DNA of 9,233 nt from Leptospirillum sp. (GCA_027343785.1 DAHWKF010000020.1:1-9233), one strand, 5' to 3'. Positions 1 to 6,991 are shown, numbered from the stretch's first letter. Notes: a model not told the origin generated them from the letters alone. Made by a program: numbers and translations.

Positions 1-753
1 CTCGCCGGATGGGCTTTCTGGACCATACAGCCTTCTTTCGCTGAAGAACCCCTGCCGGCAAATCCTTCTCCATCACCGGTTTCAGCGCCTTCACCGCTCA
101 ATGCCACTCCCGGCGGCCAGATCATGGCCATGCAGAGTGCCGCCATGCAGAGCGCAGCCCAGGGACAGGAAGTACCGTTCTCGGGAAACATTCCCAAATC
201 GACGAGCCTGTCGGCCAATTTCGCCTGGGCTGACACGTTTAACGCCAGCGCCCTCAATGGAGGCTATGGTGGCGGGGTGACGGTTACCCGCTGGATCACT
301 GCCAACAGCGGTCTCAACATGAATGTGGAAATCATGTCTTTCGGCCTGGGGAACGCCAACAACTTCTTGTCTGCCAACGCTCCCTCTATATCCCACCAGG
401 CTGGCACACCCATCATTCCCATCACACTCGGGTATGTTTATGATTTTATGGGGGGAAAATCCTGGCTTAACCCCCAGATATTTGCCGACGGAGGACTTGC
501 GGTGTCACTGAACGGAGAGTCGGTTCCGTTGGTGGCGGATGCCGGAGTCGGAGTGGTGGCACCTCTGGGCAAATTGACCGATACGCTGTCCGGAATCGAC
601 CTGTTTGCCAATATCCGGTGGGCCTATATATCCAACATCGGGGGCCTGGCTGACACTGCGGTCGGGCTTGACGGCCATCCTGGATTGGTTGGAGGAAACG
701 GAGCCGCCCTGAATTATATGCCGGTCGAATTTGGCGCGACTTTTGTGTTCTGA
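1..753 (+). CDS. Outer-membrane beta-barrel protein, 5' end missing
   Basis: The frame is open from base 1 to a TGA at 751-753, giving 250 visible residues, so the true start lies upstream of the window. The first visible residues are the end of a signal peptide: a hydrophobic run, then PSFA before EEPLPA, with signal peptidase I cleavage likely after visible residue 14. A Pro/Ser/Ala-rich linker follows (about 18-40), then a short duplicated AMQSA unit. From about residue 60 to the end there are alternating glycine- and aromatic-rich strands typical of an outer-membrane barrel, and the protein ends in phenylalanine (GATFVF), the usual C-terminal signal for insertion by the Bam machinery. I do not recognise a specific family; a small porin-like or OmpW-like barrel are options. 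It converges on the efflux operon and has its own terminator, so it is probably not co-transcribed with it. The barrel assignment is inferred from composition and ends, not from a named motif. Confidence 0.75.
   Translation, partial: LAGWAFWTIQPSFAEEPLPANPSPSPVSAPSPLNATPGGQIMAMQSAAMQSAAQGQEVPFSGNIPKSTSLSANFAWADTFNASALNGGYGGGVTVTRWITANSGLNMNVEIMSFGLGNANNFLSANAPSISHQAGTPIIPITLGYVYDFMGGKSWLNPQIFADGGLAVSLNGESVPLVADAGVGVVAPLGKLTDTLSGIDLFANIRWAYISNIGGLADTAVGLDGHPGLVGGNGAALNYMPVEFGATFVF
127..156 (+). repeat. 15-bp tandem duplication inside the barrel gene
   Basis: Bases 127-141 and 142-156 are two adjacent copies of a 15-base unit that match at 13 of 15 positions. They encode AMQSA twice, in frame, in the linker between the signal peptide and the barrel. 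It is probably a small in-frame expansion in an unstructured region. Confidence 0.7.
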
Positions 754-772
754 ACCGGCCTTCTTCCATAAA

Positions 773-805
773 GGGGAGCGATGAAAGGGCTCGTTCCCTC
801 TTTTT
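773..805 (+). terminator. Intrinsic terminator of the beta-barrel gene
   Basis: Bases 773-781 pair with 791-799 to form a 9-bp stem (seven Watson-Crick and two G-U pairs) around a 9-base loop. A T-rich run (CTTTTT) follows directly at 800-805. It begins 20 bases after the TGA of the barrel gene. On the opposite strand the hairpin is followed by only three Ts, so it may also weakly stop read-through from the convergent efflux operon, whose last gene ends at 821. Confidence 0.75.
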
Positions 806-820
806 GCCCTGAAAACCGGA

Positions 821-1708
821 TCAGCGGGTTCTGTGGGGAGTCCGGTCGATGACGGTCGCCGTTTGTCCGGCAACGAGGGTAACCCCCTGCGGAACGGATT
901 CCAGCCTGATGCGTACCGGAACGCGCTGGGCGAGACGGACCCAGCTGAAGGTGGGGTTCACCCGGGGGACTGTTCCCGGAAGGTCATGGCGTTCCTGGTC
1001 GGAAATCGCCCGGCTGATGGTTTCGACTCGTCCCCAGAGCGATGGGGAAACACCCATCAGCCGAACCTCCATCCGGTCTCCGATCCGGATGGAGGGCAGT
1101 TTTGTCTCTTCAAAATATCCGTCGACATAATAAGAATCGCTGTCGACCAGGGCGAAAACCCCTTGGCCGCGTTTGACGAAATCCCCCGGCTTGAGATGGA
1201 AGTTGGTGATATATCCGTTGACTTTTGCCCGGACCACCGATCGATTGAGGTCGAGCTGGGCCCGGGTCAGATCCGCGAGAGCCTTCTGGTAAAGTGCCTT
1301 GTCTTCCATCGCCCGGGCCCGAAGGTTTTCGGCTTTTTCGGCAGATGCGTTACCCGACTGTCGCAAACGCTCATATCGCCGGGCGTCGTGTTCGGCCTCC
1401 CGCATGGCGGCGTAACGGGCCAGGAGAGTCGCCTGGGCAGCTGAAAGTGCGATTCTGAAACGTCTGGAGTCGATCCGGAACAGGATATCCCCCCGCCGGA
1501 CAACCTGGTTGTCCTTCACATCGATTTCACTGACCAGTCCATCGACGTCCGGGGCGACGGACACCCAGTCCGCCCGGACCCGTCCGTCCCTTGTCCAGGG
1601 GGAAGTCCGGTCGATATGCCACAGGAGATACCCCGAAAATACGGCGAGGAAGACCAGGAATACGGTGACCAGTTTACGGATCAACGCCGGTGAGAAGGCC
1701 AGTTTCAT
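821..1708 (-). CDS. HlyD/AaeA-family membrane-fusion protein of an efflux pump
   Basis: This 295-residue protein is the periplasmic adaptor that links the inner-membrane FUSC transporter encoded upstream to an outer-membrane channel. One N-terminal membrane anchor spans about residues 11-30. The first half of a biotinyl/lipoyl-like domain lies at about 48-82 (VAPDVDGLVSEI, then KDNQVVRRGD). An alpha-helical hairpin rich in Ala, Arg and Glu covers about 85-155, the second lipoyl half about 156-190 (AKVNGYITNF, KPGDFVKRGQ), and a beta-barrel domain the rest. The stretch NPTFSWVRLAQRVPVRI at 251-267 is characteristic of the AaeA/EmrA-like branch, and the overall length is close to E. coli AaeA. 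The ATG at 1708 overlaps the stop of the DUF1656 gene by four bases (ATGA), implying coupled translation. The adaptor role is firm. The substrate is not: aromatic carboxylic acids are the precedent in E. coli. Confidence 0.92.
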   Translation of the reverse strand: MKLAFSPALIRKLVTVFLVFLAVFSGYLLWHIDRTSPWTRDGRVRADWVSVAPDVDGLVSEIDVKDNQVVRRGDILFRIDSRRFRIALSAAQATLLARYAAMREAEHDARRYERLRQSGNASAEKAENLRARAMEDKALYQKALADLTRAQLDLNRSVVRAKVNGYITNFHLKPGDFVKRGQGVFALVDSDSYYVDGYFEETKLPSIRIGDRMEVRLMGVSPSLWGRVETISRAISDQERHDLPGTVPRVNPTFSWVRLAQRVPVRIRLESVPQGVTLVAGQTATVIDRTPHRTR

Positions 1709-1911
1709 CGAGTGGGGGACCTTTCATAGAAAACGAGCAACGTGAGGATGACGACATACAGGGAAATATCGAACAGGGATCGATGCCAGACATAACGGTA
1801 GAATCCGGTCCAGGACAAAACAAGACGAAGGCACCACAGGATGGCAAAGGAGGCAAGGGACCAGAACAGGAAGGGGGACAAAAAAACGCCGAAAAAATCC
1901 GTTTCCTTCAT
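1705..1911 (-). CDS. DUF1656 (AaeX-like) small inner-membrane protein
   Basis: This 68-residue protein has two hydrophobic segments, about residues 9-32 and 46-62, joined by a short loop containing WTGFYRYVWH. Its size, topology and position between a FUSC transporter gene and an HlyD gene match the DUF1656/AaeX family, which travels with aae-type efflux pumps and whose exact role is not established. Its start overlaps the stop of the FUSC gene by four bases, and its own stop overlaps the HlyD start in the same way. The three genes are therefore one translationally coupled unit. Confidence 0.88.
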   Translation of the reverse strand: MKETDFFGVFLSPFLFWSLASFAILWCLRLVLSWTGFYRYVWHRSLFDISLYVVILTLLVFYERSPTR

Positions 1912-3983
1912 CTGGACGGAGCCTCTTCCGGCGTCATGGAGTAACCCGTCTTGCTTTCCGGAGGGAAAAACGTTTCCAGTGCAGCAAGCCGGGTGAGGAT
2001 TTCCCTTGCCGAGGCGCCCGGGTTTCCGGATCCGAGGGAAAGTTCGATGGAACGGATCCGGGAGAGCAGGTTCGAAAGGGAGGAACCGTGCCCGGGGAGT
2101 GGATGTTGCTGGAGGATGTTTGCAAGGTCCTCCTGAAAAAGATCAATTTTTTCCTGGCTCAGTCCGGGAAGTGAGGTTTTGAGATCATGGATGTCCTGCA
2201 GAATGCGGCCGATGGAGGGGTGGAGGAATCCCTGGGAGAACACCCGGCGTTCATCCGGTGTCAGTGCTTGCAGGCGGAGAGCCAGCTGCGGCGTTCTGTC
2301 GACAATCCGGGCGAGGGCTTCCCGTCTGGGCACAATCGAGTCTGTCGCGGGGGTAAATAAGCCGGGTTGCCGGTTGTCCGGCCGGGCCAGAATGGCGAGG
2401 TCGGACAAGTCGGCGCGATACAGTCGACGGACGCTCCAGTCGGCTCCGACGGAGCGGAAAAGCCGGGTCATGATGGCCATCAGGAAGATGCCGACGTTCT
2501 GTGCGATGGCCGTATTGACCGAATGGGCGAAGTGTCCGGAGTAGGTGGGAGAAAGGGCCAGGACTCCGGCAAATCCGATACTGAAGGAAAGGACCGGAAT
2601 GCTATATTCCGGACGCCCCAGGAAAAGACCGGCGGGGATCAGGATCAACGCAAGGAGGAGGGACAGATCCATGAAATTGTGGGCCATGGGGAGAAAGATG
2701 AACAGGGTGAGAATCCCCAGAACGGATCCGGCGGAAAGGAAAGACAGGAAGCGGATAATGGCCGGAACCGGATCGTCCATGGCTGCGAAAAACGACCCCA
2801 CGACCGCCGCCATCATGGTGGCAACGGCTCCATCCGGCCATTCCGTGAAAATCCAGAAATTGGCGACGATCAGAACGGTAATGAAGACAGCCGTGGCTGA
2901 CATCGCGGCCAACAGGTGATCCCGATGGACAGACGACAGGAGGGGGGCGTCGTTTCCTGGATCGATCGGCGCATTTCCGCGGAGGGAATGGCGTAGTTCC
3001 TGGCAACTTTTCCACAAAACGCACAATGCGCGCAATCGCGCCTTGAGGCTCTGGAGAAGCAGAAGGCCCGCTCTTTCGTTTTCGGGGGCAGCCTGAGCCG
3101 TGGACGTTCCATCGAGAATTTCGGGTATCGGTGTGTCGGGACTGTTGACGGATTGATGGATCCAGTTGCATGTTTCCCGGAGAAGGGGGGAAATGGACGG
3201 AGACTTTTCTGGATGATCACGTCCGATCGCCTCAAGGTGGCGGACGACTTCCGTCAGTAGCGGGAGCAGCTCACGGAGGCGGGAACGGAGGGTGTTCATC
3301 CCGTAAATGAAGCCCGGACGTGAGGTGTCATATGACGCGAAGACGGACAGGGGATCGAGGGCTGCGAGGTCGATAGACAGGCGATGCCTGACGTTTTCCA
3401 GTGTCTCCGTTCCGGGAGGGTGGGAAAGGATATTTTCGGTTGACAGGGCAAACTGCTCAAGCCAGCGGCGTACTCGGCCTTCATAAAGCGGCAAGGCCGA
3501 ACGGGGGAAAAAAAGTTCGTTGACCAGAAAGGTTGAAAGAATCCCCAGGCAGACTTCCTCGACCCGGGAAACGGCCGTGGAAAAGATATTCTGCGGATCG
3601 GAGACGCTGGGGAATCCGATCAGGGCCACAGTAAATCCGGCAAGGATAAAGGAATAGCTCCGGGGCGTTCCGTCGATCAGGGAGAGATAAAGGCACAGAG
3701 AAATCCATGCGGCCAAGGCCAGCGTCAGGAATTCGGGCATGTCGACCAGACGGGGAACCAGAAATACGGCCATGCTTGCTCCGACAAGTGTTCCGACAAA
3801 GCGGTAAAGGGCTTTGGAGCGAACCATGCCGGTGTAAGGTTGCGCCACGATCAGAACGGTCAACAAGGCCCAGTAAGGCTGGTGCAGATCCCATCGGAAG
3901 GCCACGAAAAGGGCGATCAAGCCCGCGGTGCAGGTCTTGACGGCAAAAAGCCAGTCTCCGGCTGTCAGGGAGGCAAAAATCAT
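1908..3983 (-). CDS. FUSC-family (AaeB-like) inner-membrane efflux transporter
   Basis: This 691-residue protein has the split layout of FUSC/AaeB transporters. A first block of membrane helices spans about residues 11-160, a soluble segment rich in Leu, Arg and Glu about 161-353, a second block about 354-510, and a soluble C-terminal region to the end. The first block carries the family signature around 36-69: PYWALLTVLIVAQP, then a basic stretch and RFVGTLVGA. A related but weaker EWPDGAVATMMAAVVG lies near 381-396. The two blocks suggest an internal duplication, as known for the family. It is the first gene of the operon and should export substrate from the cytoplasm together with the HlyD protein. 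The ATG at 3983 has only a weak ribosome-binding site (GGA about 5 bases upstream), but the membrane topology supports this start. The substrate is unknown; E. coli AaeB exports hydroxylated aromatic acids. Confidence 0.92.
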   Translation of the reverse strand: MIFASLTAGDWLFAVKTCTAGLIALFVAFRWDLHQPYWALLTVLIVAQPYTGMVRSKALYRFVGTLVGASMAVFLVPRLVDMPEFLTLALAAWISLCLYLSLIDGTPRSYSFILAGFTVALIGFPSVSDPQNIFSTAVSRVEEVCLGILSTFLVNELFFPRSALPLYEGRVRRWLEQFALSTENILSHPPGTETLENVRHRLSIDLAALDPLSVFASYDTSRPGFIYGMNTLRSRLRELLPLLTEVVRHLEAIGRDHPEKSPSISPLLRETCNWIHQSVNSPDTPIPEILDGTSTAQAAPENERAGLLLLQSLKARLRALCVLWKSCQELRHSLRGNAPIDPGNDAPLLSSVHRDHLLAAMSATAVFITVLIVANFWIFTEWPDGAVATMMAAVVGSFFAAMDDPVPAIIRFLSFLSAGSVLGILTLFIFLPMAHNFMDLSLLLALILIPAGLFLGRPEYSIPVLSFSIGFAGVLALSPTYSGHFAHSVNTAIAQNVGIFLMAIMTRLFRSVGADWSVRRLYRADLSDLAILARPDNRQPGLFTPATDSIVPRREALARIVDRTPQLALRLQALTPDERRVFSQGFLHPSIGRILQDIHDLKTSLPGLSQEKIDLFQEDLANILQQHPLPGHGSSLSNLLSRIRSIELSLGSGNPGASAREILTRLAALETFFPPESKTGYSMTPEEAPSR

Positions 3984-4050
3984 GGAGTTCCGTACCGGGT
4001 AACAGTTGAAAAAGATGCCGAAGACAATCCGAACATGGAAATTTTTTTTG

Positions 4051-4077
4051 GAAATGGCGGGTAATACCCCAAATTTC
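4051..4077. promoter_or_regulatory. 27-bp dyad, candidate operator of the efflux operon
   Basis: The sequence is symmetric about base 4064. GGGTA at 4059-4063 mirrors TACCC at 4065-4069, and GAAAT at 4051-4055 mirrors ATTTC at 4073-4077, with a three-base unmatched spacer on each side. Ten of thirteen arm positions pair. It sits just after the expected transcription start of the promoter at 4088-4116, a usual place for a repressor site. A role as an RNA hairpin in the leader is also possible. No regulator gene is encoded in the window. Confidence 0.45.
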
Positions 4078-4087
4078 TCATGATTTC

Positions 4088-4116
4088 ATTTTGCATTCGA
4101 GCTGGAATGTTGTCAA
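4088..4116 (-). promoter_or_regulatory. Sigma70-type promoter of the FUSC-DUF1656-HlyD operon
   Basis: Reading the minus strand, a perfect -35 box TTGACA lies at 4116-4111. After a 17-base spacer comes CAAAAT at 4093-4088, which matches the -10 consensus at four of six positions. Transcription would start near 4081, leaving a leader of about 100 bases before the FUSC start at 3983. Confidence 0.6.
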
Positions 4117-4166
4117 AAGGACGCCTGGCTGAAAGGAACAATCCCATTTTCGGGAGGAAGGAAAGG

Positions 4167-4197
4167 TCTGCCCGGGGAACGTATCCACCCGGGCAGA
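4167..4197 (-). terminator. Hairpin terminator after the LPP20-like gene cluster
   Basis: Bases 4167-4176 (TCTGCCCGGG) and 4188-4197 (CCCGGGCAGA) form a perfect 10-bp GC-rich stem with an 11-base loop. It begins about 15 bases beyond the stop of the lipoprotein gene at 4212. On the minus strand it is followed by ACCTTTCCTTCC, which is pyrimidine-rich but not a clean T run, so termination efficiency is uncertain. It separates the cluster from the efflux promoter. Confidence 0.55.
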
Positions 4198-4211
4198 GAA
4201 ATAAGGAGGAG

Positions 4212-4934
4212 CTAACCCCCGGTGCAGACCTGGTCGGGAATCAACTGGATATTTTTGTCCGTGATATCTCTCAGAACGCCGAGATACTGTTTCTGGTCAA
4301 AGTTCTTGAAACCGAATTTCCCTCCCAGGTCCGACTGGACCATGGGCAACATCTTGAGGGAGTTTCTCCGGGAACATTCCCAGTTGTTGTGGTTGAACCG
4401 AACCAGCGCCCAGGCCCGGTAAAGGGACTGGTTGCCCTGAGAAGCCTCCATCTTGCGTTTCGGCTGATATTCGATCCAGTAATACATGTATTCTTCACCA
4501 CCCACGAGCCACCCCTGGGATTCCGCGCGCAGGCGTGTTTTTGTGACATCCCGGAGGCGGTGCATGATCTGCTGGCTCGCATTCAGACGGCGGGAAACCG
4601 CGTTTCCCACGATGTTCCAGGTCTGGTCGGCGATCCGTTCGGACGCTTTCCGCATGGCCCGAACATAGGCGTCATGTTTGGCCCCCTGCAGCGTGTTTTC
4701 AAGAGGAGAGCTGGCGGTAAACCAGACGGCTCCGCTGTTTCTTTTTTCCCTGTCCTTCTCCCGGGAGTAATGACCGATCGAATTGATCCAGGAAGGAGCG
4801 GAAGACCTGGATGCCGCAACGACCTTGTAGCCTTCCGGTCCTTTCGGAAGGGTCGAAAGGGAGCTGCAGTCGGCGAGCGTTCCCAACACGGCGATGCTCA
4901 CGGCGGGGATCAGGATTTTCATGTACGGTTTCAT
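4212..4934 (-). CDS. LPP20-like putative lipoprotein (third gene of cluster)
   Basis: This 240-residue exported protein is of unknown function. A signal sequence spans residues 1-22 and ends LADC, so Cys23 would be the lipidated residue. Aspartate just before the cysteine is unusual for a lipobox, which leaves the lipoprotein assignment open. After a linker comes PSWI at 47-50, then an Ala- and Arg-rich helical segment at 84-116 (KHDAYVRAMRKASERIADQ) and a Tyr/Trp-rich strand near 149-156 (YMYYWIEY). A final strand, YRAWALVRF, lies at 172-180. The same order of elements appears in the gene at 6278-6922, and this arrangement resembles LPP20-type lipoproteins (Helicobacter LPP20, domain also in FlgT). 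Cys187 and Cys237 could form a disulfide. The start is supported by GAGGAG five bases before the ATG. Its promoter is probably shared with the upstream genes. Export and kinship are well supported; the role is not known. Confidence 0.75.
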   Translation of the reverse strand: MKPYMKILIPAVSIAVLGTLADCSSLSTLPKGPEGYKVVAASRSSAPSWINSIGHYSREKDREKRNSGAVWFTASSPLENTLQGAKHDAYVRAMRKASERIADQTWNIVGNAVSRRLNASQQIMHRLRDVTKTRLRAESQGWLVGGEEYMYYWIEYQPKRKMEASQGNQSLYRAWALVRFNHNNWECSRRNSLKMLPMVQSDLGGKFGFKNFDQKQYLGVLRDITDKNIQLIPDQVCTGG

Positions 4935-5010
4935 AGGTTCTCCTCAGTGACAGTGTTGTTTCGTGTAACAGGAATCGGAGGAAAAATTCCCCTTTCCCAT
5001 CGAGCCATAC

Positions 5011-5034
5011 CGGGATCAACCGGCGTTGATCCCG
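5011..5034 (-). other. Perfect hairpin directly after the stop of the middle cluster gene
   Basis: CGGGATCAA at 5011-5019 and TTGATCCCG at 5026-5034 form a 9-bp stem with a 6-base loop, abutting the TGA at 5037-5035. No T run follows on the minus strand (GTATGG), so it is not a classical terminator. It may lower expression of the next gene, protect the 3' end of a processed transcript, or act with Rho. Confidence 0.5.
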
Positions 5035-6183
5035 TCATATTCCGGAAATTGTGGCTCCATCCCTGCGGGTTCGGGACTGGACGGATCCGCAGTCGGCTTG
5101 TGAGCGAGCATCGCCCTTGCCAACGGATCCCGCCCCCCCTCCCCGTGGCAACGCCACAAACCGTCCGGAGCCTTTACGGTAAAACAGCCGGCTGGTGATT
5201 CCTTTGACGAGCGGCCGGACTCCTTCCCGGGCTATCCTTCGGGAGACCATCATCCGGGCCTGGGCAGGGGTGATGCCGGCGGCTTTTCCGTCATGGGCCA
5301 CTTCCCCCCAAATTTGTCCTCCGGGACCCCGGACCGTAAAGTGGTAATGGTAGGCGTAGTAGACGTATCTTCTGGAAAAGTCTTCGCCCATCGGACGGGA
5401 TGAGACCTGTCCGGTAATGAGAATCTTCCCGTTCGCTGAGCCGACGAGCCCTGCCCGGGTCAGGCCTTCGGTGAGATGGTGGGATACGGTTCCGGACAGG
5501 GCGTCTTTCGTGTTGCACAGTCCGACAACAGATACGGTGAATGTGGCGTCACGCGCCAGGCGGTTTTCAAGATGAGAGACGTCCCGATCCACATCAAATC
5601 GGCTGGAGGGTGACTGCCCCGAGAGAATGGCCCGCTCCCGGTCAAATAGGCCCGCTTCCTCCTTGAGCTGGATGAGCTGGGAGAGGATCCGGATCCGGTG
5701 CAGGGGGTCAGACGCGTTATCATAAGCGTCCCGGAGGGAGCGGATATTACGCTCAAGATTGCGGACCCGTCCAGACAGATAACGGGTTTCCCGGGGGATA
5801 TCGAGTGCAGCCAGGACCACATAGCTGCCCTGGCTTTTGAGCCAACGGGTTTTTGGAAAAACGATGTTGACCAGCTTGGCTTTTGTCCGGATATCGATGA
5901 CATCCCGGACGGAGCGTCGGGTCGTCATGCCGGAAGTCTCCCGGCTTTGGCGGTAATGTGTTCCGATTTTGGAGCTGAGTTGCTGGGACAAGGATCTGAT
6001 GGCGTCACTCTGAGCCGAGCGGACGGTCTGCCCGTAACCGAGCGCGGTCATGTAGCGGTTCGCGGGGAAACCTGAAAGGTGACCGGTCTCCCACCATTTT
6101 TCGGAAGCTGTCGCGAGGGACGGGAGAGCAAGGAAAATCAGTGCCGTCAGCGTCCCCCGGAAAAGGAGGAAGGTGTGTTTCAT
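5035..6183 (-). CDS. Secreted LPP20/FlgT-like protein with extra C-terminal domain
   Basis: This is a 382-residue exported protein of unknown function. I take the ATG at 6183 as the start because a clear signal peptide begins there (residues 1-26, cleavage after ATA before SEKW) and GGA lies seven bases upstream. An in-frame start at 6255 would add 24 residues that look like translated leader. Residues about 29-130 form an LPP20-like domain: RYMTALGYGQ, then an Ala/Ser-rich helix (AQSDAIRSLSQQLSSKI), ending with YVVLAALDIP. A charged helical segment follows (about 132-215). A second domain lies at about 216-335, with strands ILITGQVSS and YVYYAYHYHFTVRG and a helix TPAQARMMVSRRIA. That layout recalls FlgT or LpoB/CsgG-like periplasmic proteins, but I cannot name the family. 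The last 45 residues are low-complexity, Gly- and Arg-rich. There is no lipobox, unlike both neighbours. It lies 94 bases after one paralogue and 100 before the other. Confidence 0.75.
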   Translation of the reverse strand: MKHTFLLFRGTLTALIFLALPSLATASEKWWETGHLSGFPANRYMTALGYGQTVRSAQSDAIRSLSQQLSSKIGTHYRQSRETSGMTTRRSVRDVIDIRTKAKLVNIVFPKTRWLKSQGSYVVLAALDIPRETRYLSGRVRNLERNIRSLRDAYDNASDPLHRIRILSQLIQLKEEAGLFDRERAILSGQSPSSRFDVDRDVSHLENRLARDATFTVSVVGLCNTKDALSGTVSHHLTEGLTRAGLVGSANGKILITGQVSSRPMGEDFSRRYVYYAYHYHFTVRGPGGQIWGEVAHDGKAAGITPAQARMMVSRRIAREGVRPLVKGITSRLFYRKGSGRFVALPRGGGAGSVGKGDARSQADCGSVQSRTRRDGATISGI

Positions 6184-6277
6184 CGAGGGATCCTTTCCGG
6201 GTTTTCGAGCACATCCCCGTGCGTCTGTCTTTGGCAACGGGCCTCCCTTCGGCAAGGAGGCTTTCGACGATGCCGGT

Positions 6278-6922
6278 TCATCGGGCGTTCAGCAAATCCA
6301 GGGCCCTTTTTGTCTGCGGGTCACTGGCGGCGTTTTTCGCGTCGGACAGTGCATGGCGGAGGAGGCGTTCATACTGGTTGTCGGAGAGGCTGACCAGGAC
6401 ATAGAAATCATAATAGGTCTGCGAAGGCGCATTGGGGGACTGCTGGATCCAGTATTTTTTCCACCAGTAACGGACGACTCGGACTCCGCTGAGACGCGCC
6501 TCTGCCGATTGCCTGACCAGGTTCGTGATCCGGCGGCGGGTTCTCATGCTTCCGCCATTGGCATCCGAACCCAGAGTCGTCATCCGCCGGGCCATATAAC
6601 GCGAATCAACCGTATTCGCGACACTTTGCGCGATGTTCTGGAGGGCATTGGCATAGGAATCCGTCCGGCCGCCCTCCTGATCCGGTTCCCGGTTGGCCAC
6701 ACCTGAAAAATAGCGGGCGTCCCGGTGTTCTTCCTGATACTTTCCGGGCTGGTCGATCCATTCGGGTTTCTTCCCGTTCGCCTGTGCCATCAGGTGGGGT
6801 TCTCCGTATCCTCCGGGGGGCTGTGAAAAGGAGGAACAGGACGATAACGCGAGAAAAAAGGATGCGAGAAAAGGAAGCGCGATGTTGAAGGGTATTCTTC
6901 CGATCCAGAAGTCTCCTGCCAT
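6278..6922 (-). CDS. LPP20-like lipoprotein (first gene of cluster)
   Basis: This 214-residue lipoprotein is of unknown function. I take the ATG at 6922, which has GAGGAGG ten bases upstream and leads straight into a signal sequence with a good lipobox, LSSC, making Cys29 the lipidated residue. An upstream in-frame start at 7021 would put 33 polar residues before the signal and would lie upstream of the likely promoter. The mature protein has PEWI (53-56), an RYFSGVAN strand (70-77), an Ala/Asn-rich helix (89-104), a basic TRRRITNLVR segment (128-137), a Tyr/Trp-rich RYWWKKYWI (151-159) and a DFYVLVSLS strand (172-180). This order closely follows the gene at 4212-4934 and fits LPP20-type lipoproteins. 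Serine at +2 after the cysteine favours outer-membrane sorting under the E. coli rule. It is the promoter-proximal gene of the cluster. It could be part of an envelope complex with its two relatives, but that is inferred from linkage. Confidence 0.8.
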   Translation of the reverse strand: MAGDFWIGRIPFNIALPFLASFFLALSSCSSFSQPPGGYGEPHLMAQANGKKPEWIDQPGKYQEEHRDARYFSGVANREPDQEGGRTDSYANALQNIAQSVANTVDSRYMARRMTTLGSDANGGSMRTRRRITNLVRQSAEARLSGVRVVRYWWKKYWIQQSPNAPSQTYYDFYVLVSLSDNQYERLLRHALSDAKNAASDPQTKRALDLLNAR

Positions 6923-6991
6923 CCTGCCGATTCCTCCTCGAGTGGTGTGTTCCAGGCCGTCCGTTGGTAGACTGTCTTCCTCAGAGAGCCA

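Noticed and set aside
4222..4422. Plus-strand frame starting GTG at 4222 with a strong TAAGGAGGAG upstream
   Set aside because: The Shine-Dalgarno-like sequence lies in the 3' flank of the minus-strand lipoprotein gene, the frame is antisense to it and the product shows no recognisable features. It is most likely coincidence.
4080..5198. A 372-codon open frame on the plus strand
   Set aside because: It runs antisense through the 4212-4934 lipoprotein gene and into 5035-6183. The minus-strand genes have export signals, ribosome-binding sites and mutual similarity, while this frame gives a low-complexity product and would have to read through two hairpins.
6184..6255. 24-residue N-terminal extension of the middle cluster gene
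   Set aside because: It would place a polar, Pro/Lys-rich stretch before a clear signal peptide that begins at the ATG at 6183, which has its own ribosome-binding site.
6241..6261. Possible hairpin GCCTCC...GGAGGC between the first two cluster genes
   Set aside because: The stem is short, interrupted by a bulge and followed by no T run on the minus strand, so I did not list it as a terminator.
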